Below, one piece after another: positions 1 through 9,235 of a DNA stretch of 64,000 nt. The notes under the pieces were generated by a model. The model was not told the DNA's origin. It saw only the letters and a program-made list of their open reading frames with translations, and did not search any database. A program made the translations under genes and the position numbers. The DNA comes from Sporocytophaga myxococcoides (GTDB lineage: Bacteria > Bacteroidota > Bacteroidia > Cytophagales > Cytophagaceae). The stretch covers positions 62,001 through 126,000 of the forward strand of contig NZ_BBLT01000001.1 of assembly GCF_000775915.1 (NCBI RefSeq), written 5' to 3'. Numbering within the stretch: position 1 is the stretch's first letter; the number at the start of each line of letters is the position of its first letter.

Positions 1-123
1 ACAAAGGGAAAAATCAATTTGTTCTCTAATCAGGAGAAAGAAGAATAAAATATATTAAATAGTTGGTTATTTATAGTAAAAATAATTTAGATTTACGCTA
101 TTACTAAATAGCTCCTTTATAAT

Positions 124-2661
124 ATGGAAGCAAAATTTTCAAACCGAGTTAAAGAAGTAATTTCCCTCAGCAGGGAAGAGGCGCTTCGTTTAGGCCATGA
201 TTATATTGGAGCAGAACATCTTTTGCTTGGAATGATCAGGGAAGGGGAAGGAGTTGCAATCAGCCTGTTAAAAAAACTGGGTGTTTCTCTTGAAGAGTTG
301 AGACTTGCGGTGGAGCAAGCTACAAAAGGTACTGCTACAGGCAATGTTAAAAACCTGGCCAACATTCCCCTTACAAGGCAATCCGAGAAAGTATTAAAGA
401 TTACTTATCTGGAAGCCAAAATTTTTAAAAGTGAATTAATAGGAACAGAGCATCTGCTTCTGTCAATATTAAGAGATGAAGACAACATTGCAACTCAGAT
501 TCTGGAAAAATTTGAAGTGAGTTATGATGTAATCAAAGAATTATTAGAATATCATCAGCAAAATCCTATGGCATCAGGCGATACAGACGACTCTGACGAA
601 GATAGCTCAAGAATCTTCGGAGGAAGTGGTTCAGGTGCTGGCAAAGAGCCGGCCAAGGGAACCACAGAAAAATCCAGAACACCTGTTTTGGATAATTTCG
701 GCAGAGACCTTACAAAACTTGCAGAAGAAAATAAACTCGACCCTATAGTGGGAAGAGAAAAAGAAATTGAGAGAGTAGCACAGGTTCTTAGCCGTAGAAA
801 AAAGAACAACCCAATTCTTATTGGAGAACCAGGTGTGGGTAAAACCGCAATTGCTGAAGGTCTGGCATTGAGGATTATTCAAAAGAAAGTTTCAAGGGTA
901 CTTTTCGGTAAAAGAGTTGTAACTCTGGATCTTGCATCTTTAGTTGCAGGAACGAAATACAGAGGACAATTCGAAGAAAGAATGAAAGCCGTAATGAACG
1001 AGCTGGAAAAATCTCCCGAAGTAATCCTGTTCATTGATGAAATTCATACTATTGTAGGAGCAGGTGGGGCTTCAGGATCGCTTGATGCGTCCAATATGTT
1101 TAAACCAGCTCTTGCCAGAGGAGATATACAATGTATTGGTGCTACTACTTTGGATGAATATAGACAATATATTGAAAAAGATGGAGCTCTTGCAAGAAGG
1201 TTCCAGATTGTTATGGTTGATGCAACTACTCCGGAAGAGACAATAGAGATATTGACTAACATTAAGGATAAGTATGAAGATCATCACCATGTTAATTATT
1301 CTGACGAAGCAATTGCTGCTTGTGTAAAATTATCAGACAGATATATCAGTGATAGATTTTTACCCGATAAAGCAATAGATGTTCTTGATGAAGCAGGAGC
1401 AAGAGTGCATATAAATAATATACACGTTCCGGCTGATATCGTGAAGCTTGAAGAGCAGATCGAAAACATCAAGAAGGAAAAAAATAAGGTTGTAAAAAGC
1501 CAGAAATACGAAGAAGCTGCTCAACTTCGTGATAAGGAGAAAAAATTCCTTGAACAGCTTGATGCTGCTAAAGTTAGATGGGAAGAAGAAACCCGTAAAA
1601 AGAGATACTCTGTTACTGAAGAAAATGTAGCTGAAGTAATTGCTATGATGACAGGAATTCCTGTAAACAGAGTAGCTCAAAATGAAGGTAATAAATTGCT
1701 TGGAATGGGTAACGAGCTTAAAGGCAAAGTTATCGGTCAGGATCAGGCAATTGAAAAGCTTGTGAAAGCAATTCAGAGAACAAGAGTAGGATTAAAAGAT
1801 CCTAAAAAGCCAATAGGATCATTCATTTTCCTGGGCCCTACAGGGGTTGGTAAAACAGAGCTTGCTAAAGTACTAGCAACATATTTGTTCGACAAAGAAG
1901 ATTCTCTTGTTAGAATAGATATGAGTGAATATATGGAGAAATTCTCCGTAAGCAGACTTGTTGGAGCACCTCCAGGATACGTTGGTTACGAAGAAGGTGG
2001 GCAGCTTACTGAAAAAATCAGAAGAAAGCCATATAGTGTTGTTCTTTTGGATGAAATTGAGAAAGCGCACCCTGACGTATTCAACCTATTGCTTCAGGTA
2101 CTTGATGATGGTATTCTGACAGACGGTTTAGGAAGAAGAGTTGATTTCAGAAATACAATTATAATCATGACATCTAACATTGGTGCAAGAGATCTAAAAG
2201 ATTTTGGTGCCGGTATCGGTTTCGCTACAAAAGCAAAACAGGATAATATAGATGAATTGATGAGAGGAACCATTCAAAATGCTCTTAGAAAGGCATTTTC
2301 TCCCGAGTTTCTGAACAGATTGGATGATGTTATTGTGTTCAACTCTTTAGGCAGAGAAGATCTTCACAAAATTATTGATATTACTTTGAATAATGTTTTC
2401 AAAAGAATCAATACTCTTGGCTATTCTGTTGAATTGACTGAAAAAGCAAAAGATTTTCTTGCAGAAAAAGGATACGATCCACAATATGGAGCTCGTCCTT
2501 TGAACAGGGCGATTCAGAAATATCTTGAAGATCCTGTAGCTGAGGAGATCCTTAAAGGGGAAGTTCAGGAAGGCGATACTCTTACAGCCGATTATGATGG
2601 AAAGAGCGAGACTCTTACTTTCAAAGTAAAAAAGAAAAAAGTTGAGAAAACTGATGAATAG
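124..2661 (+). CDS. clpC: ATP-dependent Clp protease ATPase subunit ClpC
   Basis: AAA+ unfoldase that feeds substrates to ClpP in the cytoplasm. The 845 residues show the full ClpC order. Two N-terminal Clp repeats (about 5-145) are followed by a Gly/Ser-rich linker (about 150-180). AAA module 1 has Walker A GEPGVGKT (234-241) and Walker B ending FIDE (303-306). A UVR-type middle segment lies around 455-490 ([10 protein letters not shown]), which separates ClpC from ClpB. AAA module 2 has GPTGVGKT (571-578), and an IGF tripeptide (698-700) fits the ClpP-docking loop. The ATG start gives the usual N-terminus. It is monocistronic, with a terminator two bases after the stop. No clpP or mcsAB lies in the window. 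Identification is secure. Confidence 0.97.
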   Translation: MEAKFSNRVKEVISLSREEALRLGHDYIGAEHLLLGMIREGEGVAISLLKKLGVSLEELRLAVEQATKGTATGNVKNLANIPLTRQSEKVLKITYLEAKIFKSELIGTEHLLLSILRDEDNIATQILEKFEVSYDVIKELLEYHQQNPMASGDTDDSDEDSSRIFGGSGSGAGKEPAKGTTEKSRTPVLDNFGRDLTKLAEENKLDPIVGREKEIERVAQVLSRRKKNNPILIGEPGVGKTAIAEGLALRIIQKKVSRVLFGKRVVTLDLASLVAGTKYRGQFEERMKAVMNELEKSPEVILFIDEIHTIVGAGGASGSLDASNMFKPALARGDIQCIGATTLDEYRQYIEKDGALARRFQIVMVDATTPEETIEILTNIKDKYEDHHHVNYSDEAIAACVKLSDRYISDRFLPDKAIDVLDEAGARVHINNIHVPADIVKLEEQIENIKKEKNKVVKSQKYEEAAQLRDKEKKFLEQLDAAKVRWEEETRKKRYSVTEENVAEVIAMMTGIPVNRVAQNEGNKLLGMGNELKGKVIGQDQAIEKLVKAIQRTRVGLKDPKKPIGSFIFLGPTGVGKTELAKVLATYLFDKEDSLVRIDMSEYMEKFSVSRLVGAPPGYVGYEEGGQLTEKIRRKPYSVVLLDEIEKAHPDVFNLLLQVLDDGILTDGLGRRVDFRNTIIIMTSNIGARDLKDFGAGIGFATKAKQDNIDELMRGTIQNALRKAFSPEFLNRLDDVIVFNSLGREDLHKIIDITLNNVFKRINTLGYSVELTEKAKDFLAEKGYDPQYGARPLNRAIQKYLEDPVAEEILKGEVQEGDTLTADYDGKSETLTFKVKKKKVEKTDE

Positions 2662-2662
2662 C

Positions 2663-2687
2663 AAAAAGGCCCGTTATGGGCCTTTTT
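2663..2687. terminator. Intrinsic terminator, clpC / TIR-like gene
   Basis: Ten-base-pair stem AAAAAGGCCC / GGGCCTTTTT with a 5-base loop (GTTAT), directly after the clpC stop. The A/T ends give a U-run on either strand, so it can also serve the convergent gene that ends at 2724. Confidence 0.9.
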
Positions 2688-2723
2688 TAGTTTCAGCTTA
2701 AATATTTTTTAACACCTGATAAG

Positions 2724-3422
2724 TTACTCCTCAAGTATGTGATCCACGTATATTCCTGAGTTTTTCATATGGTGAAGCAAGGTTATTTTCCATCCACCTT
2801 TAGGTTTAAATTCTTCATAAGCTATACCCTGAAAATTTAAGCCAGTTTCAATAAATTTATCACTTGGATAAAAGGCTATCAGATTTTTTAGAGATGATTG
2901 TCCGATAAAATATCCCAGTTCAAGCATTACATTGGAATTAGTCTGAAATTTACCTGTAGTTCCAATTTCCTGATCTGCAGAAAATAAGAAGATTCCATAT
3001 TCACAATCTTTAGCATATTTCACGAATGTTTCAGGAGAATAAGGAGTATCTTCTTCATCAATAACCACGAAATCCATTTTAGTTTTACCAAGAAAAGTAC
3101 ATACCTTATCTTTCATTCTAGATTCTCTGCCAAAACTTACAAAGATCTTTTTATTCTCTTCTTTTATTTGATAAAGTAAGTCAATAATATGCTTTTGGTT
3201 TCTTCTGAATGTCAGCTTCTCTTCATGACCAAGACTATGGGGAAGATCCATCATGATGCCATTGAATTCATCAAGAGATTTTATATAGATATTTCTTTTG
3301 GGATAAAGAGAATTGTTTAACAGTTCGTAGGACTTTTCATACAAATGATAATATTGCTCTTTCCACTCTCCCTTATACCCAAAATCCTGGAATCGTTTTA
3401 GTAAAAAATTAACCTCTTTCAT
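2724..3422 (-). CDS. TIR-like (CAP12/Pycsar-effector-type) domain protein
   Basis: A 232-residue protein. The N-terminal ~90 residues look helical, with no motif I recognise. The C-terminal part (about 93-228) resembles the TIR-like nucleotide-binding family PF10137: a first strand KIFVSFGRE, a central block with NVMLELGYFIG (its Glu corresponds to the conserved glutamate of the family) and LKNLIAFYP after it. Related domains in CBASS/Pycsar effectors cleave NAD+. Here there is no neighbouring CD-NTase, cyclase or other defence gene, so a defence role is only inference. The ATG at 3422 is used; a TTG lies one codon upstream. Neighbours are clpC (convergent) and a VWA membrane protein. Confidence 0.7.
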   Translation of the reverse strand: MKEVNFLLKRFQDFGYKGEWKEQYYHLYEKSYELLNNSLYPKRNIYIKSLDEFNGIMMDLPHSLGHEEKLTFRRNQKHIIDLLYQIKEENKKIFVSFGRESRMKDKVCTFLGKTKMDFVVIDEEDTPYSPETFVKYAKDCEYGIFLFSADQEIGTTGKFQTNSNVMLELGYFIGQSSLKNLIAFYPSDKFIETGLNFQGIAYEEFKPKGGWKITLLHHMKNSGIYVDHILEE

Positions 3423-3505
3423 CAATGTAAATTTAAAGAATAGATAAGGACTATAGCGAATTAGCGGCTAAAATGTTATAGTCTTAATTAAAGATTAACT
3501 TACGT

Positions 3506-5578
3506 TTAGTAGCTTCCTTTAAATTTTCTGAAAAACCATTCTAAAGTAATAAGGCTGATTAACAGGAAGAATACCCACTTTAAATTAATAATTTCAGTTA
3601 GTTCTTCATTACTGTGAATAATATTTTGCGGAGCTGCATTTTTTAGTATTTCAGGTAAAGTAGAAAGCTTGGCAACAGGAAGAAATAAGCCATTATTCTT
3701 TTCTGAAATTGACCTTAATAAATCGAAATCAGAAGTTCCGTTAATTAGCTCAATGTTTAACTCTTTAATTAAAAATTCACCTTCAGAAGTTTCCTTTTTG
3801 CCATTAAGAACTGTATTAGCAATATATTTATAAATTCCCTGACTTAATCCTTTAATTTCAAATCGTGAATTTTCATTATTCACATATGAATAATGTTTCT
3901 TTTCATTTTTTTCTGATATAATTGTCAAATCAATGTTTTGTCCATAAATTTTTTCATAGATATCATTGTAAACTTCTGTTTCAAAAAGTACAGGATCACT
4001 GGAATAAAATTCAGAATTAATAGGGTAAACTTTAAATTTTCTTTTTTCTTCCCTAGAAGATAATAACTGTATTAAATTACCTACCAGTTTGTCAAAAACT
4101 TTTGTAGTGCCAGTTTCTTTAAATTCAAGCAATCTCCATTCCCATAGTCCTTCACCACAGAATACTGCTACTTTTTTATCGTTTGAGTTGGAAAAAAGAA
4201 GGAGTGGCTTTACGGTTTGAATATTACCCAATCTTTGATAAATAATTACATCAGCGTTATTCATTGGTTTGAATTCACCAAACGGGACAGATACTGGGGG
4301 ATATTTGGAAATAACAGCGGCCTCTTCAGAAGAAAGTGAAAATTTGTTGAAGTCAGGATTGAACACTGCTGTGACCTGATCAAGTTGTTGTCCTCTTTGG
4401 TTAATCTTCAAAGCATTGTTAATTTGATTAAAATTGGTATAGTTTACTTTATTACCTGTGATGTACCAGACTGAACTATTGTCTTTACCAAATTTACTCA
4501 GAATATCAGCCGCTGTATTTTGAATATCAGGAATTTGATGAAAAATGATAAGATCATATTTCTCGTTTTTAAATTCAGTAATTCCTGGAATATAAATATT
4601 CAGACTAAAGTTTTCTTTTTGATCGGTTACACTTTTAATTGCTTTGATATCTGGATGAGGAGAGGAGGCTACTAAAAGAATTTTTTCTTTACCCTCAATC
4701 ACATCGATATAAACATGTCCTGTATTGTTTTTATCGGTAAACTCACCTTCTTGAGGGGGTACCTCAATTTCATAATGCTGAAGGCCTTTCTCGTCAGATG
4801 TCAATCGAAATTCTATTTCTTTTAAATCATAGTTTTTGGAAAAGTTAATGACTTTTTTGTCAAGAACTTTCCCTTTGTTTTTTACAATAACTGTAATATC
4901 CTTCCCTTCAAAGCCTTGATTTTGAATTTCTACGACAATTGGAAAAGAATTTCCCTGATAAGTAAGCTTGTTGTATAGTGTATTTTTAAGGATAATATCT
5001 TTTTTGGCAGTCGTGTCTCCCAAGCCTACAGTATATAAAGGATAAGTCAGTTCTTTATAGGCAGGAGATAAACCTTGATTATAAATACCATCAGAAAATA
5101 GGATAGTGCCGGCAAGATTTCTATTTTCATAGTTGGATTCAATCTTGTCGAGCAAATAGTCAAGGTTGGTTGATTGATTTTTAAAGATAATATCGTTGAT
5201 TGTTTGTTTACCTGATAAAGTAATTATATCAACAGTATAATCTTCTTGTTGAATGATTTTTTTAGTTTGCTCAATTTCATTTTTTAGAGCGTTTAATTTG
5301 GAAGGTCCGGTTGATATAGCATTTGATTCAGAATCGTCAATTGCAAATACAAAAATTGGTTTTTCAATTTCATTTTTGATGTATTGGAGCAATGGTCCGA
5401 TAAGCAGAAAACAAAGTAGAAAAATCAGTATGAACCTTATGGAAAAAAGTATTTTGTTTAACTGAGGAGACCAAGGGCCTTTTTTTGAATAAAGAAGCCA
5501 GGAATAAGCACCAGCAACGCAAATCGCAGGTATTATAAACCAAAGAGAATGTTCTGTTATTAGTTTAAAGCTTGACAT
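3506..5578 (-). CDS. VWA-domain membrane protein
   Basis: A 690-residue membrane-anchored protein. Two N-terminal membrane segments (about 12-30 and 44-66) are followed by a von Willebrand A-like fold with a MIDAS-type DxSxS (Asp81, Ser83, Ser85) and the later strand LFSDGIYNQG. A long extracytoplasmic region predicted to be rich in beta strands follows, and a last membrane helix (about 668-684) ends in a basic tail. This layout is common in uncharacterised Bacteroidota proteins that resemble Bat/aerotolerance VWA proteins, but no bat genes or MoxR ATPase are nearby. The function is unknown; metal-dependent protein binding at the periplasmic face is inferred. It lies downstream of fabG, separated by a hairpin. 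Confidence 0.75.
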   Translation of the reverse strand: MSSFKLITEHSLWFIIPAICVAGAYSWLLYSKKGPWSPQLNKILFSIRFILIFLLCFLLIGPLLQYIKNEIEKPIFVFAIDDSESNAISTGPSKLNALKNEIEQTKKIIQQEDYTVDIITLSGKQTINDIIFKNQSTNLDYLLDKIESNYENRNLAGTILFSDGIYNQGLSPAYKELTYPLYTVGLGDTTAKKDIILKNTLYNKLTYQGNSFPIVVEIQNQGFEGKDITVIVKNKGKVLDKKVINFSKNYDLKEIEFRLTSDEKGLQHYEIEVPPQEGEFTDKNNTGHVYIDVIEGKEKILLVASSPHPDIKAIKSVTDQKENFSLNIYIPGITEFKNEKYDLIIFHQIPDIQNTAADILSKFGKDNSSVWYITGNKVNYTNFNQINNALKINQRGQQLDQVTAVFNPDFNKFSLSSEEAAVISKYPPVSVPFGEFKPMNNADVIIYQRLGNIQTVKPLLLFSNSNDKKVAVFCGEGLWEWRLLEFKETGTTKVFDKLVGNLIQLLSSREEKRKFKVYPINSEFYSSDPVLFETEVYNDIYEKIYGQNIDLTIISEKNEKKHYSYVNNENSRFEIKGLSQGIYKYIANTVLNGKKETSEGEFLIKELNIELINGTSDFDLLRSISEKNNGLFLPVAKLSTLPEILKNAAPQNIIHSNEELTEIINLKWVFFLLISLITLEWFFRKFKGSY

Positions 5579-5594
5579 TGAGGATATAAATGAA

Positions 5595-5623
5595 ACAGCC
5601 TTTCAAAGAACGTGAAAGGCTGT
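5595..5623 (-). terminator. Hairpin after fabG
   Basis: Eleven-base-pair perfect stem ACAGCCTTTCA / TGAAAGGCTGT with a 7-base loop, 26 nt after the fabG stop on the minus strand. The U-tract on the minus side is interrupted (TTTCATTTATA), so termination may be partial. Confidence 0.7.
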
Positions 5624-5648
5624 ATTTTTATTTTTATACTTTATAAAA

Positions 5649-6395
5649 CTAGGTAAGCATACCACCATCAACCTGAAGGACCTGGCCGCTTATATATTTT
5701 GATAAATCAGAACCCAGGAATACAGCACAATCAGCTACTTCTTCAGGTAGACCTGCTCTCTTCATCGGAATTGAATCTTTCCAGCCTTGAACTACTTTCT
5801 CATCAAGTTCTCCTGTCATTTCTGTTTCAATAAATCCGGGAGCAATGGAATTACAACGAATATTTCTTGAACCTAATTCAAGAGCGACAGATTTGGAGAA
5901 GCCAATGATTCCCGCTTTTGATGCTGCATAATTTGCCTGACCCGCGTTACCTCTGATTCCGACAACTGAAGTTATATTAATGATAGAACCGTATTTTTGT
6001 TTCATAAGCTGTTTTGTAGCAGCTTTAGTAAGGTTAAAAACAGATTTTAGATTGGTATTAATAACATCATCCCAATGTTGTTCTGTCATTCTCATTAAAA
6101 GGGTATCGCGCGTGATACCTGCATTATTTATTAATACATCTAATGTTCCGAACTCTGTAATGAAGCTGTTGACTAATTCTTCTGCAGCAACAAAATTGGA
6201 CGCATCGGATCTGAATCCTTTAGCTTTAATACCTTTAGATTGTAATTCTGCTTCTAAAGCCTGACCTTTTTCTATACTTGAAAGAAAAGTAAAGCCTACA
6301 TTAGCTCCTTCCTGAGCATATCTTAGAGCTATTGCTCTACCTATTCCTTTTGAAGCACCTGTAACTAGTACATTTTTTCCGGATAATAGTCCCAT
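5649..6395 (-). CDS. fabG: 3-oxoacyl-ACP reductase FabG
   Basis: NADPH-dependent short-chain dehydrogenase that reduces 3-oxoacyl-ACP in the fatty-acid elongation cycle. At 248 residues it has the family's normal length. It has the cofactor motif TGASKGIG (12-19), the NNAG motif (90-93), catalytic Ser143, Tyr156 and Lys160 (YAASK), and the FabG-like segment APGFIETEMT. Other SDR enzymes share this fold, but the end-to-end match to FabG (RDTLLMRM, PEEVA near the C-terminus, VDGGM ending) makes this call strong. It is transcribed alone from a TAnnTTTG promoter about 20 bases upstream, divergent from lpd. No other fab gene is adjacent. Confidence 0.93.
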   Translation of the reverse strand: MGLLSGKNVLVTGASKGIGRAIALRYAQEGANVGFTFLSSIEKGQALEAELQSKGIKAKGFRSDASNFVAAEELVNSFITEFGTLDVLINNAGITRDTLLMRMTEQHWDDVINTNLKSVFNLTKAATKQLMKQKYGSIINITSVVGIRGNAGQANYAASKAGIIGFSKSVALELGSRNIRCNSIAPGFIETEMTGELDEKVVQGWKDSIPMKRAGLPEEVADCAVFLGSDLSKYISGQVLQVDGGMLT

Positions 6396-6416
6396 TTAAA
6401 TTTTACGTTTTGAGTC

Positions 6417-6424
6417 CAAAAATA
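6417..6424 (-). promoter_or_regulatory. Candidate -7 element for fabG
   Basis: On the minus strand this reads TATTTTTG, an exact match to the Bacteroidota -7 consensus TAnnTTTG, 22 bases before the fabG ATG. No clear -33 TTG is seen at the right spacing, so confidence is moderate. Confidence 0.5.
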
Positions 6425-6548
6425 ACTATATAATCCGAAAATCCTAAAATGATGGTTCGAATTCAGACCTATTTAATTGAAATCTTGTCAGATTGATAAT
6501 ATTTAGTGCACTAAATTTCCCTGAATTTTTTTATAATCCTAAATAATT

Positions 6549-6556
6549 TAAATTTG
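6549..6556 (+). promoter_or_regulatory. Candidate -7 element for lpd
   Basis: TAAATTTG matches TAnnTTTG exactly, 25 bases before the lpd ATG. The region 19-20 bases upstream is T-rich without a perfect TTTG. Confidence 0.5.
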
Positions 6557-6580
6557 CCCCTTATAAACTAAAAGTACTTT

Positions 6581-7975
6581 ATGTCTGCAAAATATGATTT
6601 AATTGTGATAGGAAGCGGTCCTGGTGGATATGTTGCTGCTATCAGAGCTTCTCAACTTGGAATGAAAGTAGGAGTGGTAGAAAAGGCAGAGTTGGGCGGT
6701 ATTTGCCTTAACTGGGGATGTATTCCTACAAAAGCTTTGTTGAAAAGCGCTCAGGTATTTGAGTATGTAAAGCATGCTAAAGAATATGGTATCAATGTCG
6801 GCGAAAGTCAGGCTGATTTCTCAGCTGTTGTAAAGAGGAGCCGTGACGTTGCCAGTGGAATGAGTAAAGGTATCCAATTCCTTTTCCGTAAAAATAAGAT
6901 CGATCATATTTCAGGTTTTGGTAAAATACTTCCAGGTAAAAAAGTGGAAGTAACTGATGCTTCAGGAAAAAAAGAAGTTTACAATGCAGATCACATTATC
7001 CTTGCAACTGGTGGTAGATCCAGAGAGTTACCTAATGTGAAGATTGATAACGAAAAGATCATTGGATACAGAACAGCCATGGTTTTGGAGAAGAAACCTG
7101 AATCTATGGTTATAATGGGATCGGGAGCGATAGGTGTTGAGTTTGCCTATTTCTACAATTCAATGGGCACTAAAGTTACGATAGTTGAGTTTATGCCTAA
7201 TATAGTTCCTGTTGAAGACGAAGATGTATCTAAGCAGCTTGAAAAAGAATTTAAAAAGGCAGGTATAGCAGTAATGACCAACTCTGCTGTAGAATCTGTG
7301 GATACAAGCGGTGCCAAATGCAAAGTTAAAGTTAAGACTGCTTCTGGTGTTGAAACAATTGAGGCTGATATCGTTCTTTCTGCTGTAGGTATTGCTACCA
7401 ACATTGAAGGTATAGGGCTTGAGGAAGTTGGAGTTGCTACAGATAAAGGAAAAGTTTTGGTAGATGATTATTACAGAACCAATATTCCGGGCATTTATGC
7501 AATCGGTGATATTGTAAAAGGGCAGGCCCTTGCTCACGTTGCTTCTGCTGAAGGAATTATTTGTGTTGAAAAGATAGCAGGGCAAAATCCACATCCATTA
7601 AATTATAACAATATTCCTGGTTGTACTTATTGCACACCTGAAATTGCATCTGTTGGTCTTACTGAAAAACAAGCTAAAGAAAAAGGGTACGAAATTAAAG
7701 TTGGTAAATTCCCATTCACTGCTTCAGGGAAAGCAAAAGCAGCAGGAGCAAGCGAAGGATTTATTAAAGTTATTTTCGATGCGAAATATGGAGAGTGGCT
7801 TGGCGCTCATTTTATCGGAGCAAATGTAACCGAGATGATTGCCGAAGTTGTAGTTGCAAGAAATCTTGAAACTACTGGACACGAAATCATAAAATCAGTT
7901 CACCCGCATCCTACAATGTCTGAAGCTATTATGGAAGCTGCCGCAGCAGCATATAATGAAGTAATACATTTGTAG
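6581..7975 (+). CDS. lpd: Dihydrolipoyl dehydrogenase
   Basis: The E3 flavoprotein of the pyruvate and 2-oxoglutarate dehydrogenase complexes; it reoxidises dihydrolipoamide with NAD+. It is 464 residues long. The FAD-binding GSGPGG is at 11-16 and the redox-active disulfide Cys42/Cys47 lies in GGICLNWGCIPTK. An NAD-binding GSGAIGVEFA follows in the middle, then the second FAD contact YAIGDI, and the catalytic HPHPT with His443 at the C-terminus. It stands alone; no E1 or E2 gene is next to it, so which complex it serves cannot be read here. Because pyruvate and 2-oxoglutarate complexes often share E3, service to both is plausible. A strong hairpin follows. Confidence 0.96.
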   Translation: MSAKYDLIVIGSGPGGYVAAIRASQLGMKVGVVEKAELGGICLNWGCIPTKALLKSAQVFEYVKHAKEYGINVGESQADFSAVVKRSRDVASGMSKGIQFLFRKNKIDHISGFGKILPGKKVEVTDASGKKEVYNADHIILATGGRSRELPNVKIDNEKIIGYRTAMVLEKKPESMVIMGSGAIGVEFAYFYNSMGTKVTIVEFMPNIVPVEDEDVSKQLEKEFKKAGIAVMTNSAVESVDTSGAKCKVKVKTASGVETIEADIVLSAVGIATNIEGIGLEEVGVATDKGKVLVDDYYRTNIPGIYAIGDIVKGQALAHVASAEGIICVEKIAGQNPHPLNYNNIPGCTYCTPEIASVGLTEKQAKEKGYEIKVGKFPFTASGKAKAAGASEGFIKVIFDAKYGEWLGAHFIGANVTEMIAEVVVARNLETTGHEIIKSVHPHPTMSEAIMEAAAAAYNEVIHL

Positions 7976-7997
7976 ACATCTTAATACCAAAATAGAT

Positions 7998-8021
7998 AAG
8001 AGGCAGTAAAATCTGCCTCTT
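7998..8021. terminator. Intrinsic terminator, lpd / galT
   Basis: Nine-base-pair stem AAGAGGCAG / CTGCCTCTT with loop TAAAAT, followed by a T-rich tract. It lies between the convergent ends of lpd and galT and probably serves lpd. Confidence 0.85.
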
Positions 8022-8030
8022 TTATTTTTA

Positions 8031-9011
8031 TCACCTCTCTGCTTTTTTAAATATCCGGAAAGCATCCCTTAATACCTTAGCACTTTCCTCCGCAAGTTGA
8101 GAGCTTATGTTAGCCCAGGCGCCCATTTCAGACCCACCATGGAATTTTACATTGGAGGCATCTTTGAGTACTGGAGAAAATTCAATATGCAAGCTGTAGT
8201 AATTTTTACAATCAGAATATTCTTTCGAATGAATCGGAGCCTGATGAATGGACATTGTATACGGTAAAGGTTTTTTATAAACGGCATCTAAAGCACCAGT
8301 AACATCCTTTAAAATCGTCGCCAGATCAGTTATTTCTTCATTAGTGAAGTCGGCCAAAAAATTCTTTTGCCTTCTGGAAGAAATGAATACCCCTAATGGA
8401 TGTTCCGAAAAATATGGAATGTATGCAAGAAAACTATTGTTAGAAGTAATAATCCTTTTTTGGTCTCTTTCTTCCTGTTCATTTAATTCGAGTATAAGAT
8501 TCTTGTTGGTTTGTAAAAAATGCTCCTTACAAGAATCCAGCTCTGTTTTAAGTTTCAGAGGAATAAATGGATAGCCATATATCTGACCATGGGGGTGATG
8601 TATTGAAGAACCTACTTCCTGACCTCTGTTTTCAAATATATGAATATATCTAATTGAATGATCCTTGCTCATTTCATTACAGCGGTCTCTCCAAAGCTTT
8701 ATAAGTTTTTCAATATGTTGATTTTCCAAATCATATAGTGTCGCAAAATGATCCGGAGAATATAGAATTACTTCACATTGACCATTACTTGATCCAGATT
8801 TAAATAAAGATTCGGTTTCCTGAATGGGGGCATTAAATTTAGGTGATAATACAGGGAATTCATTTGGAAGTGAGAGGACATCATATGTTTCTTTTATTTT
8901 TCCACTTCCTGGACAAAATGGACATTCGTCCGGGAATATAGGTCTCTCAGTTCTATTTGTGGCAATTAAAGTATAAGTTTTAAGTAAAGGATTCCACCTT
9001 AAATGATTCAT
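8031..9011 (-). CDS. galT: Galactose-1-phosphate uridylyltransferase
   Basis: HIT-superfamily transferase of the Leloir pathway that swaps UMP between UDP-glucose and galactose-1-phosphate. Its 326 residues carry a zinc-type CPFC (Cys30, Cys33), the FENRG motif (126-130) and the active-site HPHGQ (139-143), where His141 is the expected uridylylated nucleophile. The C-terminal half contains a second HIT-like block, including HPLGVFISSRR. It diverges from galE across a 224-bp AT-rich spacer, so the two galactose genes may be controlled from the same region. No galK or transporter is nearby. Confidence 0.9.
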   Translation of the reverse strand: MNHLRWNPLLKTYTLIATNRTERPIFPDECPFCPGSGKIKETYDVLSLPNEFPVLSPKFNAPIQETESLFKSGSSNGQCEVILYSPDHFATLYDLENQHIEKLIKLWRDRCNEMSKDHSIRYIHIFENRGQEVGSSIHHPHGQIYGYPFIPLKLKTELDSCKEHFLQTNKNLILELNEQEERDQKRIITSNNSFLAYIPYFSEHPLGVFISSRRQKNFLADFTNEEITDLATILKDVTGALDAVYKKPLPYTMSIHQAPIHSKEYSDCKNYYSLHIEFSPVLKDASNVKFHGGSEMGAWANISSQLAEESAKVLRDAFRIFKKAER

Positions 9012-9235
9012 GCGGTAAAAATTTAATCAAAATATAATTTCGGATAAATTGTTCCGGAACTTTAATTTTTAACTGGATATAGATTTAAAAGGTTACCAGG
9101 ATATTAATTTTTCTTTAAAAAGTAATATTAATGATGATTTAAGTTCTTTTTGAGTTAATCTTTTAAAAAATATCAAAATCTCGAAACTTTATAAATTCAT
9201 TTTAATTAACTTTAAATGAACGGATTTTTATTATA

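Noticed and set aside
555-2664. Several open frames antisense to clpC
   Set aside because: They are shadows of a strongly conserved gene; none has a signal, known motif or plausible promoter.
3449-3483. Inverted repeat GACTATA / TATAGTC after the VWA gene
   Set aside because: The loop is long (21 bases) and no U-run follows on the minus strand, so I do not call a terminator.
6450-6465. GGTTCGAATTC, which looks like a tRNA T-loop
   Set aside because: No acceptor, D or anticodon stem can be built around it in the available space.
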